Assembly: GCA_046318115.1 (NCBI GenBank)
Contig: JBKCVA010000153.1
Coordinates: forward strand, 12,752 to 76,751
Direction of reading: 5' to 3'
Source: Aquimonas sp046318115
GTDB lineage: Bacteria > Pseudomonadota > Gammaproteobacteria > Xanthomonadales > Xanthomonadaceae
Length of the DNA stretch: 64,000 bases
The translations under genes were made by a program, and so were the position numbers. Position 1 is the first letter of the stretch; each line of letters starts with the position of its first letter. Shown in pieces: positions 50,929 through 60,229 of this stretch. The notes beneath the pieces are model-generated. The model had not been told where the DNA came from. It worked only from the letters and a program-made list of their open reading frames with translations, and did no database searches.

Positions 50929-50962
50929 GGGTTGCCCTTGGGACGCCCGCGGGGAGGCCGGA

Positions 50963-51400
50963 TTACTCGCTGCTCTTGATGTCGCGGTTCACGCTGTCGC
51001 CACCGGGCTTGCCATCCTTGCCCAAGCTGATGATCTCGAAATCAACATCGCCACCGGTCTGATACAGAAATGCCCGGCCCCAAGGATCCTTGACGTCGGC
51101 CTCCTTTGCATAAGGGCCCAACCAGGAACGCGAGCCCGAGGGCTGACGCACGAGATCTTCCAAGCTGGTTGGCGCGCCGCCGTTGTCGAGCTGGTACTGC
51201 TCAATCTTGCCGACGAGGGTTTGAATCTGGGCTTTCGCCAGATTGGCCTTGGCCTTGTCCTGGCCGCCGAAGACCTGTCTCGCTACGAAGCCGCCGATGA
51301 CCGCGATCAGGGCCACAACGATGAGAATCTCGACGAGGCTGAAACCGCCCTGGCGGAGGCTGCGCAGGCGCGCGGAGCTGGAAGTGTTCATGGCATTCAT
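50963..51400 (-). CDS. xpsG: Type II secretion major pseudopilin G
   Basis: 145 residues. Leader cleaved before FSLVEILIVVALIAVIGGF; C-terminal signature DPWGRAFLY, typical of GspG, where calcium is bound. It forms the shaft of the pseudopilus. Start 51400 overlaps the xpsF stop (ATGA); ATG 51391 is an alternative. Confidence 0.95.
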   Translation of the reverse strand: MNAMNTSSSARLRSLRQGGFSLVEILIVVALIAVIGGFVARQVFGGQDKAKANLAKAQIQTLVGKIEQYQLDNGGAPTSLEDLVRQPSGSRSWLGPYAKEADVKDPWGRAFLYQTGGDVDFEIISLGKDGKPGGDSVNRDIKSSE

Positions 51401-52611
51401 CCCACGGTGTTGGTGAGTTCGAAGATCGGAATCAGGATGGCCATCATGATGACAGCCACGGCAACGGCCATGACGATAGTGATGACCGGGACCAAAGCAG
51501 ACAGCAGGCGGTCGACAGTGTTCCTCACATCGGCGTCGAACGTGTCGGCGACTTTGCCAAGCATGGCGTCCATCTCGCCCGACTCCTCGCCGACGCTGAT
51601 CATCTGCAGAGCAAGGCGGGGAAACAGCTTGCTGCGGCCCAGCGCAACGGCCAGTCCGCCACCGGTCTTCACCTCCTCAGCAGCCAGACCGACGGCTTCC
51701 GAAAGCGCACTGTTCGTGAGGACGTTGCGGGCAATCGCCAGCGAGGTCAGCAGCGGCACGCCGTTGTGCACCAGCGTGGCAAGCGTGCGTGCGAGCCGAG
51801 CGGTGTCGAGCTTGGCGAGCAACTGACCGAACAGACCGCGCCCCAGGATCCAGGTGTCGAACTGCAGTCGCCTGACGGGATCCCCCAGGGCATGGGAAGC
51901 GAACCACACCAGGCCGATGACAGCTAACAGCAGCAGCCACCACCAGCCCTGCACGAACAGGCCGAGGCTCATGATCGCGGCGGTCAGCCAGGGGATTTCG
52001 GCGCCCATGTCCTCGAACAGGGGCAGGAACTGCGGCACCACATAGCCCACCAGCAGACCGATGGCACCGAGCACCAGCACGATCAGGATGCTCGGGTAGA
52101 TCATCGCGTTGGTCACGCTTTCCTTGAGCGCTTTGCTGCGCTCAAGATAGTCGGCCAGACGCTTCAGGGTGTCGTCGAGCGCACCACCGACTTCGCCGGC
52201 ACGCACCATGTTGACGTATAGCCGCGAGAACACGCCGCTCTGCGCCTCCATCGCCTGCGACAGCGGCGTGCCGCCGCGCACCGCCTCGCGGATCCGGTCG
52301 ATCACCCGTCTCGCCTGCTCGGACTCGGGCAGATCGAGCAGGATCTGCAGCGCGCGGTCCAGCGGCTGGCCGGCGCCGAGCAGGGTCGCTAGCTGCTGCG
52401 TGAACTGCAGCACCTGATTCGCCCCCATCGGCGCGCGTTGGAACAGGGCGGACAGGCCCGAACCCTGTGCCTGATCCGCGGGCAGCGCTTTCAGCGGGAT
52501 ATTGCCGGCGTCCTGGAGCTTGGCGATCACCTCATCGGCGCTCGCTGCTTCCATCAGGCCATCCAGTGCCTCGCCGGCGGGGCTCAGGGCTTTGTAGCGG
52601 AATTGGGGCAT
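51397..52611 (-). CDS. xpsF: Type II secretion inner-membrane protein F
   Basis: 404 residues. Two repeated GspF domains (FTQQLATLLGAGQPLDRALQILL and LATLVHNGVPLLTSLAIARNVL) and three transmembrane helices (ILIVLVLGAIGLLVGYVV; FVQGWWWLLLLAVIGLVWF; and the C-terminal IVMAVAVAVIMMAILIPIF). It anchors the assembly platform. Separated from xpsE by 159 bases of GGGATTS inverted heptads. Confidence 0.95.
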   Translation of the reverse strand: MPQFRYKALSPAGEALDGLMEAASADEVIAKLQDAGNIPLKALPADQAQGSGLSALFQRAPMGANQVLQFTQQLATLLGAGQPLDRALQILLDLPESEQARRVIDRIREAVRGGTPLSQAMEAQSGVFSRLYVNMVRAGEVGGALDDTLKRLADYLERSKALKESVTNAMIYPSILIVLVLGAIGLLVGYVVPQFLPLFEDMGAEIPWLTAAIMSLGLFVQGWWWLLLLAVIGLVWFASHALGDPVRRLQFDTWILGRGLFGQLLAKLDTARLARTLATLVHNGVPLLTSLAIARNVLTNSALSEAVGLAAEEVKTGGGLAVALGRSKLFPRLALQMISVGEESGEMDAMLGKVADTFDADVRNTVDRLLSALVPVITIVMAVAVAVIMMAILIPIFELTNTVG

Positions 52612-52620
52612 TCAAGGGCC

Positions 52621-52655
52621 GGGATTGGGGATTGGGGATTGGGGATTGGGGATTG
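52621..52655 (+). repeat. GGGATTG heptad block upstream of xpsF
   Basis: Five G tracts of three or four spaced by ATT (GGGATTGGGGATTGGGGATT...), starting nine bases upstream of xpsF. It can form a G-quadruplex on the plus strand. With the C-rich block at 52738-52767 it brackets about 80 bases, giving a terminally inverted element. Confidence 0.9.
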
Positions 52656-52737
52656 CAAAACCACAAACTGGGCCGGCTGCAATGCGCGCGCGGTAACGAA
52701 GCACAGGGACTCGGGACACCGCAATGCGGATCAGGTT

Positions 52738-52767
52738 CAATCCCGAATCCCCAATCCCCAATCCCCG
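52738..52767 (-). repeat. GGGATTG heptad block downstream of xpsE (inverted partner)
   Basis: Four CCC/CCCC tracts (ATCCCGAATCCCCAATCCCC...) in opposite orientation to the block at 52621, three bases after the xpsE stop. The DNA between has no gene. Confidence 0.9.
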
Positions 52768-52770
52768 CAC

Positions 52771-54579
52771 TCAGCCCTCCTGCGTCACCCGCAGGACCTC
52801 CTCGATCGTAGTCACGCCTTCCAGCGATTTGACCAGGCCGTCTTCGTACATGGTGCGCATGCCGTTCTCGCGGGCGGCCTGCTCGAGTTCATTCATGCCG
52901 GCGTGCTTCATCACCAGCCTGCGCAGCGGGTCGTTCATGACCAGGAATTCCATGATCGTGGTCCGCCCGTGGTAGCCCGTGCTGGAGCCGGCGCTGGCCA
53001 CCGGGCGATAGAGCGTCACCGGGTCGGCGTCGGTGAAGCGGCGCAGGCCGAACTCCTCGATCACCTCGGGCATGGCCACATAGGCCTCCCGATACTCCGG
53101 CACCAGTCGGCGCACGAGACGCTGGGCGAGGATGCCGTTGACGGTCGAGGTCAGGAGGTAATCCTCGACGCCCATGTCGAGCAGACGGGTGATGCCACCG
53201 GCGGCGTTGTTGGTGTGCAGGGTCGACAGCACCAGATGACCGGTCAGCGCCGACTGGATCGCGATCTTCGCGGTCTCCAGGTCACGCATCTCACCGATCA
53301 TGATGACGTCAGGGTCCTGGCGGACGATCGAACGCAGGGCATGCGAGAAATCGAGGCCGATCTGCGGCTTTGCCTGGATCTGGTTGATGCCCTCGATCTG
53401 GTATTCGACCGGATCTTCAACCGTGATGATCTTGAGATCCGGCGTGTTGAGCCTCGAAAGCGCCGTGTAGAGCGTGGTGGTCTTGCCCGAGCCGGTGGGG
53501 CCGGTGACCAGCAGAATGCCGTGCGGCAGCTCCAGCACCTTGACGAACTTGTCGAGGAAGTTGTCGGTGAAGCCGAGCTTGTGGAAATCGAAGACGATCG
53601 ACTCGCGGTCGAGGATACGCATCACCACAGACTCGCCGTGCGCCGTCGGTACGGTCGAGACGCGCAGGTCGAGCTCCTTGCCCTGCACGCGCAGCATGAT
53701 GCGGCCGTCCTGCGGCAGGCGACGCTCGGCGATGTTGAGCTTGGCCATGATCTTGATGCGCGAGATCACCGCGGCCGTGCTCGACGAGGGCGGCGACTCG
53801 ACCTCGTGCAGCACGCCGTCGATGCGGTAGCGCACCTTGAGCCGGCTCTCGAAGGGTTCGATGTGGATGTCCGAGGCGCGCTGCTCGACGGCGCGCTGGA
53901 TCACCAGGTTCACCAGGCGGATGACCGGCGCTTCGGAGGCCAGGTCGCGCAGGTGCTCGACATCGTCCTCGCTGCGCACATCGCCTTCGGCGAGATTCTC
54001 GACAATCGTGCCCATGGCCGAGCGACCGGCACCGTAGTAGCGCTCGATCAGGTCGTCGATCTCCGAGCGCAGGCCCACGTGCAGCTTCACGTCCTTGCCG
54101 GTGGCCAGCCGCACCGCGTCGACGAGGTAGTGATCCTGCGGGTCGGCGGTGAGCAGGTCGACGTGGGTCTCACTCTCGCCGATCGGGCAGACATGCTGCT
54201 GCTTCAGAAAGCGCAGCGACAGCTGCACGTTCTGCGGCGGCTGCTCGGGCACGTCCTTGGTCGAGACCAGCGGCAGGCCCAGCACTTCCGCGCTGGCCTC
54301 GGCGACGTCGCGCTCCGAGGCCAGGCCAATGCGGGTGATCAGGCCGATCAGGCTGCCGGGGTTCTCCTCCAGCAGGCGACGCGCGCGCTGCAGGTCGGCG
54401 TCTTTCAGTCGACCGCGGGCCAGCAGGGCCTCGCTGATGCGGTTCTCCAGCGCAACGAGACTGGCATCAAAGCCGTCGGCACCAGCCAGGCTTTCGGTGT
54501 GCGGGGGGTCAGCCAGCGCTGCGTTCAAGCGGGTTGCCTCGGGCGGCCAGAGAGGTCGGGCCGGCAAGGATAACCCCAT
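52771..54579 (-). CDS. xpsE: Type II secretion ATPase
   Basis: 602 residues. Hexameric secretion ATPase. An N1E region that docks XpsL occupies about 1-180. The core has Walker A GPTGSGKTTTL at 360-370, the Asp box (ITVEDPVEYQ), Walker B DVIMIGEMRD at 424-433 and the His box TGHLVLSTLHTNNAAGG. GspE enzymes usually carry a zinc-binding four-cysteine loop; here the equivalent stretch reads PVASAGSSTGYHGRTTIMEF with no cysteines. The first gene of the operon. Start 54579 has no clear ribosome site. Confidence 0.94.
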   Translation of the reverse strand: MGLSLPARPLWPPEATRLNAALADPPHTESLAGADGFDASLVALENRISEALLARGRLKDADLQRARRLLEENPGSLIGLITRIGLASERDVAEASAEVLGLPLVSTKDVPEQPPQNVQLSLRFLKQQHVCPIGESETHVDLLTADPQDHYLVDAVRLATGKDVKLHVGLRSEIDDLIERYYGAGRSAMGTIVENLAEGDVRSEDDVEHLRDLASEAPVIRLVNLVIQRAVEQRASDIHIEPFESRLKVRYRIDGVLHEVESPPSSSTAAVISRIKIMAKLNIAERRLPQDGRIMLRVQGKELDLRVSTVPTAHGESVVMRILDRESIVFDFHKLGFTDNFLDKFVKVLELPHGILLVTGPTGSGKTTTLYTALSRLNTPDLKIITVEDPVEYQIEGINQIQAKPQIGLDFSHALRSIVRQDPDVIMIGEMRDLETAKIAIQSALTGHLVLSTLHTNNAAGGITRLLDMGVEDYLLTSTVNGILAQRLVRRLVPEYREAYVAMPEVIEEFGLRRFTDADPVTLYRPVASAGSSTGYHGRTTIMEFLVMNDPLRRLVMKHAGMNELEQAARENGMRTMYEDGLVKSLEGVTTIEEVLRVTQEG

Positions 54580-54616
54580 GGCCGGCGCAGGGGCTGCCGC
54601 GACGCGGAAGCGCGCC

Positions 54617-55228
54617 TCAGACTGCGGGTGGCTCCGGGGGTTCCCGGGTGAATTCGACCAACTCCTGCAGGAAAGCGCTGTTCAGCCCGATCCAGATCAC
54701 GATCGGCACCACCGGCGGCAGGATCAGGTAGCCGAACTGGTAGCCCATCGCCACCAGGTTCGGCGCGAGCCCGGCCTGCTGCAAGGCGGCTTCGCCCAGC
54801 GGGCCGGCCTGGAACTGCAGCAGATAGAGGGCGTCGAAGATCGCACCCCAGCTGACCACCAGCCACAGCACGGGAACACCGACTGCGAACTGCTTGAGCT
54901 TTTCGCGCCCGGCGATCGGCGCCGCCATCACCAGCCCGGCGAACAGGGGCAAGCACCAGGCGTAGATCATCGGCGTCGAGGTCAGCACCAGCTGGCCGAC
55001 CCGGCCACTGGCGTCGGCTTCGGTGAGCAGCCGCGTGACCACCTCGAAGTTCTGCCCGTTCTGTTCGATCAACTCGACCGTCTGCGGCAGCAGCTGCAGC
55101 AGCACTGCCTGCGCGATCTTGGCCACCGGCAGCAGGATCGGCGAGATCAGCACCGCCCACAGAAAGAAGCAGGCCGGCAGCCAGAGCGCGGCGGCAAGAA
55201 TGAACTGGCGCAGCGGCGAGAGCTGCAT
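54617..55228 (-). CDS. Membrane protein resembling exosortase-associated proteins
   Basis: 203 residues with five or six hydrophobic helices; GRVGQLVLTSTPMIYAWCLPLFAGLVMAAP is the clearest. The pattern recalls the exosortase-H-associated membrane protein family, though no exosortase gene lies in the window. Start ATG 55228 overlaps the purL stop codon (TGATG), so it is translated with purL. Function is unknown. Confidence 0.65.
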   Translation of the reverse strand: MQLSPLRQFILAAALWLPACFFLWAVLISPILLPVAKIAQAVLLQLLPQTVELIEQNGQNFEVVTRLLTEADASGRVGQLVLTSTPMIYAWCLPLFAGLVMAAPIAGREKLKQFAVGVPVLWLVVSWGAIFDALYLLQFQAGPLGEAALQQAGLAPNLVAMGYQFGYLILPPVVPIVIWIGLNSAFLQELVEFTREPPEPPAV

Positions 55229-58200
55229 CACTGCACCCAGGCGCGAGCGTTGCGGAACAGTCGCAGCCAGGGCGAAGCTTCACCCCAGCCGGCCGGATGC
55301 CAGCTCATCTGGACCGTGCGGAAGACGCGCTCGGGGTGCGGCATCATCAGACTGACCCGACCGTCGAGGTTGGTGAGGCCTGTGATGCCCGCGGGCGAGC
55401 CGTTCGGGTTCAGCGGATAGGCCGTTGCCGGGCCGCCTCCATGTCGGGCAAAGCGCATCGCCACCGTCGCCCTGCCCTGCTGCTCGGCCGAGGCGAACAC
55501 CGCGCGCCCTTCGCCGTGGCTGACCACGATCGGCAGGCGCGAGCCGGCCATGCCGCGCAGCAGGATGGAGGGCGACTCCAGTACCTCCACCTGCACCAGC
55601 CGCGCCTCGTACTGCTCGGAGGCATTGCGGTGGAACTGCGGCCAGTCCTCGGCGCCGGGGATCAGGTCCTTCAGCTGGCTCAGCATCTGGCAGCCGTTGC
55701 AGACGCCGAGGGCGAAGGCATCGGCCCGATGGAAGAAGCGTTCGAACTCGGCGCGCAGGCGGGCGTGCTCCAGGATCGACGTGGCCCAGCCGCGGCCCGC
55801 CCCCAGCACGTCGCCGTAACTGAAGCCGCCGCAGGCGGCGAGGCCGCGGAAGCCGTCCAGCGAGCCGCCGTTCTCGAGCAGGTCGCTCATGTGCACGTCG
55901 ACCGCCTCGAAGCCGGCGCGATGGAAGGCCGCGGCCATCTCGATCTGGCCGTTGACGCCCTGCTCGCGCAGGATCGCCACCCGCGGCCGCGCGCCGGTGC
56001 CGATATACGGCGCAGCGATGTCATCCGCGGGCTCGAAGCTGAGTGCGGCTTCCAGCGGTGCGCCCTCGAAGTCGCTGGCCTGGGCCAATTCGGCATCGGC
56101 ACAGCCGGGCTCGTCGCGGCGCTGCTGGATCGCATGACTGGTCGACCACCAGGCCTCGAACAGATCCTTCCAGGCCCACTCGACCAGGGTGTCGTCGCCA
56201 TCCAGCACGCGCACGCTGGGCCGGCGGCTGGGACGGCCGATACGCTGCGCGCAGTGGATCAGGCCATGCCGCTCGACCAGATCGGCGAAGGCCGCGCGGT
56301 CCTCGGTGCGGATCTGCACGACGGCGCCCAACTCTTCGTTGAACAGGGCCGGCAGCACCTGTTCGGACCAGCCCCGCATCTGCAGCTGCAGGCCGCAGTG
56401 CGCGGCGAAGGCCATTTCGCAGGCCGCGGCAAACGCGCCACCGTCGGAACGGTCGTGGTAGGCGAGGATCAGCCCTTCCGCGCGCGCGGCCTGGATCAGC
56501 TCGAAGAACTCGCGCAGCATCTCCGGGGCATCGACATCCGGGCTGGCGCCACCGAAGCGCTCGAAGCACTGCGCCAGGATCGAACCGCCCATGCGCTGCT
56601 TGCCGGCGCCCAGGCCGATCAGCCACAGCTCGGTCTCGCCCTGGTCGGTGGCCAACACCGGGGTCAGGGTGGCGCGAACATCCTCTACGCGGGCAAAGGC
56701 GCTGATGACCAGCGAAACCGGCGAGGCGACGGTCTGGGTTTCGCCAGCGTGCGGCCAGCGCGCCTGCATCGACAGCGAATCCTTGCCGACCGGAATGCCG
56801 ATGCCGAGGGCGGGGCAAAGCTCCATGCCGACCGCTTGGACCGCATCGAACAGCAGGGCGTCCTCGCCGTCGAAGCCGGCGGCAGCCATCCAGTTGGCCG
56901 AGAGCTTCACGTCCTTCAGCGATGCCACGGGTGCTGCGGCCAGATTGGTCAGCGCTTCGCCAACCGCCATGCGCGCCGAGGCGGCGGCATCGACCAGGGC
57001 CAGCGGGCTGCGCTCGCCCAGCGCCATCGCCTCGCCGGTATAGCCCTCGAAGTCGGCCAGGGTGACGGCGACATCGGCCAGCGGCAGCTGCCAGGGCCCA
57101 ACCATCTGGTCGCGGGCCGAGAGGCCGCCCACCGTGCGGTCGCCGATGGTGACCAGAAACTGCTTGGCGCCAACGCTGGGATGCGAAAGCACGCGCAGGC
57201 CCGCGTCGCGCAGCTCGATCGCGGACGGATCGAGCCGCGGCCAGGCCACCGCGCGTGGCGGCCGGGTCTCGCGGTGCATCTTCGGCGCCTTGCCGAACAG
57301 CACGTCCATCGGCAGGTCGATGACCGCCTCCGGCGTGGCAGTGACGGCGAGCGCCTGCGGCCGCGAATCGGTGACTCGCAGATGACGCTCGGCGGTGACC
57401 CGGCCGACCACGGCGTAGATGCAGCGCTCGCGCCGGCACAGGGCCTCGAACTCGGCCAGACGCTCGGCCGCGATGCCCAGGGCGTAGCGCTCCTGCGCCT
57501 CGTTGCACCACAGCTGCATGGGCGACAGGCCGGGATCGTCGGAAGGCACCCGGGCCAGGTCGATCTCGCCGCCGACCTCCGAATCGTTGAGCAGCTCGGG
57601 CAGCGCATTCGAGAGACCGCCGGCGCCGACGTCGTGCGCCGACAGGATCGGATTGGCCTCGCCCAGCAGCCAGCAGCGGTCGATCACTTCCTGGCAGCGG
57701 CGCTGCATCTCTGGGTTGTCGCGCTGCACCGAGGCAAAATCCAAATCCTCGCTGCTCTGGCCTGAGGCCACCGAGGAGGCCGCACCGCCGCCGAGGCCGA
57801 TGAGCATGCCCGGCCCACCCAGCACCACCACGGCGTCGCCGGGGCGCAGGCGGCGCTTCTCGACCTGGTCGCGCTCGATGCTGCCGACGCCGCCGGCCAG
57901 CATGATCGGCTTGTCGTAGCCGCGGTACACGCCGGGCTGCTCGGTGGGCAGTTCGAAGCTGCGGAAGTAGCCGGTCAGGGCTGGCCGGCCGAACTCGTTG
58001 TTGAAGGCGGCCGCGCCGATCGGGCCGTCGCGCATGATTTCGAAGGCCGTGGCCATGCGCGGATTGAGCGGGCGCGCGTTCTCCCACGGCCGCGGAAAGC
58101 CGGGAATGCGGAGATGACTGACCGTGAAGCCGGTGAGCCCGGCCTTGGGCTTGCCGCCGCGGCCGGTGGCGCCCTCGTCGCGGATTTCGCCGCCCGAGCC

Positions 58201-59100
58201 GGTGGCCGCGCCCGGGAAGGGCGAAATCGCGGTCGGGTGGTTGTGGGTTTCGACCTTGATCGCAAACGCCGAGGGCGCCGCCGGCCGCTCGACGTAAACG
58301 CGATCGGGGCCAGCGGCGAAGCGGCGCGCACTGAAGCCCTCGACCACGGCCGCATTGTCCTTGTAGGCGGACAGGGTCAGCTGCGGCGACACCTTCTGCG
58401 TGTTGCGGATCATGCCGAACAGGCCGATCGACTTGTCCTCGCCGTCGATCCGCCAGCTGGCGTTGAAGATCTTGTGCCGGCAGTGCTCGGAGTTGGCCTG
58501 CGCGAACATCATCAGCTCGGCGTCAGACGGGTCGCGCCCCAGCTCGGCGAAGCGCGCCTGCAGGTATTCGATCTCGTCCCCGGACAAGGCCAGGCCCAGG
58601 CGCTGGTTGGCCACTGGCAGCTCGGCCGGGGCAATGCGCTCGGCACGGACGGGCGCCTGCGCGGCGAACAGGCCGGCGAGGCGGGAGGCATCGACCACCA
58701 GGCTCTGGGTCATCGGATCGTGCAGCAGTGCGGCCAGCCCCGGTGTGGCCGGCAGCTCGGCGTTCAGCGCATAGGCGAGGCCACGCTCGACCCGCGCCAC
58801 CGGCAGGCCGGCGCCGCGCAGGATCTCGGTGGCCTTGGTGGACCAGGGCGAACGCGTGCCCAGCCGCGGCAGCACCCAGGGCGAGGTCGGCGCAGGCTCC
58901 GCGCCGCCGGGGCGGGCTTCGAGGATGCGCCCGAGGCGCAGGCTGTCCGCCTCGCCGAGAACCGCGCCGGGCTCCAGCTCAATGAAATACAACCAGCGGG
59001 TGGAGACAGGGCCAAGGCCCGGTGCCAGGCTGCCAACGCGGGCGGCCAGTGCCGCCAGACGGAAGGACGACAGGGCCGCCTGGCCCTCGAACACGATCAT
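55228..59100 (-). CDS. purL: Phosphoribosylformylglycinamidine synthase
   Basis: 1290 residues, full-length single-chain enzyme of proteobacteria. It converts FGAR and glutamine to FGAM in purine synthesis. The N-terminal PurS-like domain and linker are followed by two AIRS-like halves (IGLFGMIRNTQKVSPQLTLSAYKDNAAVVEG, RPAAPSAFAIKVETHNHPTAISPFPGAATGSGGEIRDEGATG; second ATP/structural site around LWLIGLGAGKQRMGGSILAQ). The C-terminal glutaminase has the nucleophile GVCNGCQM and HGEGRAVF. AAGGT precedes ATG 59100. Confidence 0.97.
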   Translation of the reverse strand: MIVFEGQAALSSFRLAALAARVGSLAPGLGPVSTRWLYFIELEPGAVLGEADSLRLGRILEARPGGAEPAPTSPWVLPRLGTRSPWSTKATEILRGAGLPVARVERGLAYALNAELPATPGLAALLHDPMTQSLVVDASRLAGLFAAQAPVRAERIAPAELPVANQRLGLALSGDEIEYLQARFAELGRDPSDAELMMFAQANSEHCRHKIFNASWRIDGEDKSIGLFGMIRNTQKVSPQLTLSAYKDNAAVVEGFSARRFAAGPDRVYVERPAAPSAFAIKVETHNHPTAISPFPGAATGSGGEIRDEGATGRGGKPKAGLTGFTVSHLRIPGFPRPWENARPLNPRMATAFEIMRDGPIGAAAFNNEFGRPALTGYFRSFELPTEQPGVYRGYDKPIMLAGGVGSIERDQVEKRRLRPGDAVVVLGGPGMLIGLGGGAASSVASGQSSEDLDFASVQRDNPEMQRRCQEVIDRCWLLGEANPILSAHDVGAGGLSNALPELLNDSEVGGEIDLARVPSDDPGLSPMQLWCNEAQERYALGIAAERLAEFEALCRRERCIYAVVGRVTAERHLRVTDSRPQALAVTATPEAVIDLPMDVLFGKAPKMHRETRPPRAVAWPRLDPSAIELRDAGLRVLSHPSVGAKQFLVTIGDRTVGGLSARDQMVGPWQLPLADVAVTLADFEGYTGEAMALGERSPLALVDAAASARMAVGEALTNLAAAPVASLKDVKLSANWMAAAGFDGEDALLFDAVQAVGMELCPALGIGIPVGKDSLSMQARWPHAGETQTVASPVSLVISAFARVEDVRATLTPVLATDQGETELWLIGLGAGKQRMGGSILAQCFERFGGASPDVDAPEMLREFFELIQAARAEGLILAYHDRSDGGAFAAACEMAFAAHCGLQLQMRGWSEQVLPALFNEELGAVVQIRTEDRAAFADLVERHGLIHCAQRIGRPSRRPSVRVLDGDDTLVEWAWKDLFEAWWSTSHAIQQRRDEPGCADAELAQASDFEGAPLEAALSFEPADDIAAPYIGTGARPRVAILREQGVNGQIEMAAAFHRAGFEAVDVHMSDLLENGGSLDGFRGLAACGGFSYGDVLGAGRGWATSILEHARLRAEFERFFHRADAFALGVCNGCQMLSQLKDLIPGAEDWPQFHRNASEQYEARLVQVEVLESPSILLRGMAGSRLPIVVSHGEGRAVFASAEQQGRATVAMRFARHGGGPATAYPLNPNGSPAGITGLTNLDGRVSLMMPHPERVFRTVQMSWHPAGWGEASPWLRLFRNARAWVQ

Positions 59101-59294
59101 GGTGACCTTGTCACGCGCGCGCGGCGCGAGGAATGCGGGGCGCGGATTCTACCAGCTTGCTCACTGAGGGCCGGTCGCCAGCGGCTCGCGGGTGCCGCCC
59201 CGCCAGACAGGTCGGCGGGCTGACGCAGCCGGGCTTCCAACCGCGAACGCCCGGCGTTCGCGACAAATGCCAGGCGCAGCCGGCCGCCAAACGA

Positions 59295-59328
59295 CGAACG
59301 GCGACCCCGAAACCGGAATCGCCGTTCG
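59295..59328. terminator. Hairpin downstream of dsbC
   Basis: Perfect 10-bp stem CGAACGGCGA / TCGCCGTTCG with a 14-base loop, between dsbC (ending 59353) and purL (starting 59100). The T run is poor. Confidence 0.5.
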
Positions 59329-59352
59329 ACCTCAGGCCGCGTCTGGCGCGGA

Positions 59353-60090
59353 TTACTGCTTGGGCGCCGCGGCCATCGCCTCGAGGCGCTGCAGCAGCTG
59401 GTCAGGCGGCATGTAGCCTCCAAGTTGAGTGCCGTCCGCGGTAAATACCGCCGGCGTGCCGGTCACCCCGATCTGCTGCGAGAGGGCGTACTGGTCGGCG
59501 ATCGGGTTCTCGCACTCCTTGATATCCAGTGGCTGGCCGGCCTTGGCGTCGGTCATGGCCTTCTGCTGGTTGGTCGAGCAGTACACCGACACTGCCTTCT
59601 GGTAGCTCTCGGAATTGACGCCGGCGCGCGGGAAGAACAGGTATTCGATGGCGATGCCGGCGCTGTTGTACTCGGTCATGTGCTCATGCATCTTGCGGCA
59701 GTAGCCGCAGTCGATGTCGGTGAACACTGTCAGGGTGTACTTGGGGTTGGGCGGCGCGAACACGATGCGGCCGGTGGTGACCTGGGCCAGCGCCTCGCGA
59801 CGCACCTTGGCGCGGCTGGCCTCGGTGATATCGACCCGGTTGGGGATGTCGAACAGCGAGCCCTGGATCAGGTAGCGGCCGTCGGCGGTGACGTAGACCA
59901 CGCGGCCTTCGATGGTGACCTCGTACAGGCCCGGCACCACCGACTCCGACACGCTGTCGATCTTGGCGTTCGGCACCAGGCTTTCGATGGCGCCGCGCAC
60001 CGCGGACTCACCGGACTGCGCGAAGGCGGGCGTGGCGGCGGCCACGAAACTCAGAGCGGCGATCACGGCGCCGGCAAGGATGCGGGTCAT
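59353..60090 (-). CDS. dsbC: Thiol:disulfide interchange protein DsbC
   Basis: 245 residues. Signal peptide (ALSFVAAATPAFAQ). An N-terminal dimerisation domain (FGNPNAK... style NAKIDSVSESVVPGLYEVTIEG) precedes a thioredoxin domain with active site DCGYCRKMH near residue 130. It is the periplasmic disulfide isomerase that reshuffles wrong disulfides, kept reduced by DsbD (not in this window). It may help mature type II secretion substrates. Upstream of it in the same direction lies xerD. Confidence 0.94.
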   Translation of the reverse strand: MTRILAGAVIAALSFVAAATPAFAQSGESAVRGAIESLVPNAKIDSVSESVVPGLYEVTIEGRVVYVTADGRYLIQGSLFDIPNRVDITEASRAKVRREALAQVTTGRIVFAPPNPKYTLTVFTDIDCGYCRKMHEHMTEYNSAGIAIEYLFFPRAGVNSESYQKAVSVYCSTNQQKAMTDAKAGQPLDIKECENPIADQYALSQQIGVTGTPAVFTADGTQLGGYMPPDQLLQRLEAMAAAPKQ

Positions 60091-60229
60091 GCGGTTCCTC
60101 GAAGCTGGATGGGGCCGGCGGGCTGCGGGCCTGTCGCGCTGCGACCGTGCCCCGGGCCGGAAGTTCAGTGCCGCGGTGGGCGCAGGCGGCGGCAGTGTAC
60201 CCGAGGCGAACGCGACGCCGCGGGCCGGC

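Noticed and set aside
55297..57765. 822-residue open frame antisense to purL
   Set aside because: Shadow frame over an intact full-length PurL, with no ribosome site or motif.
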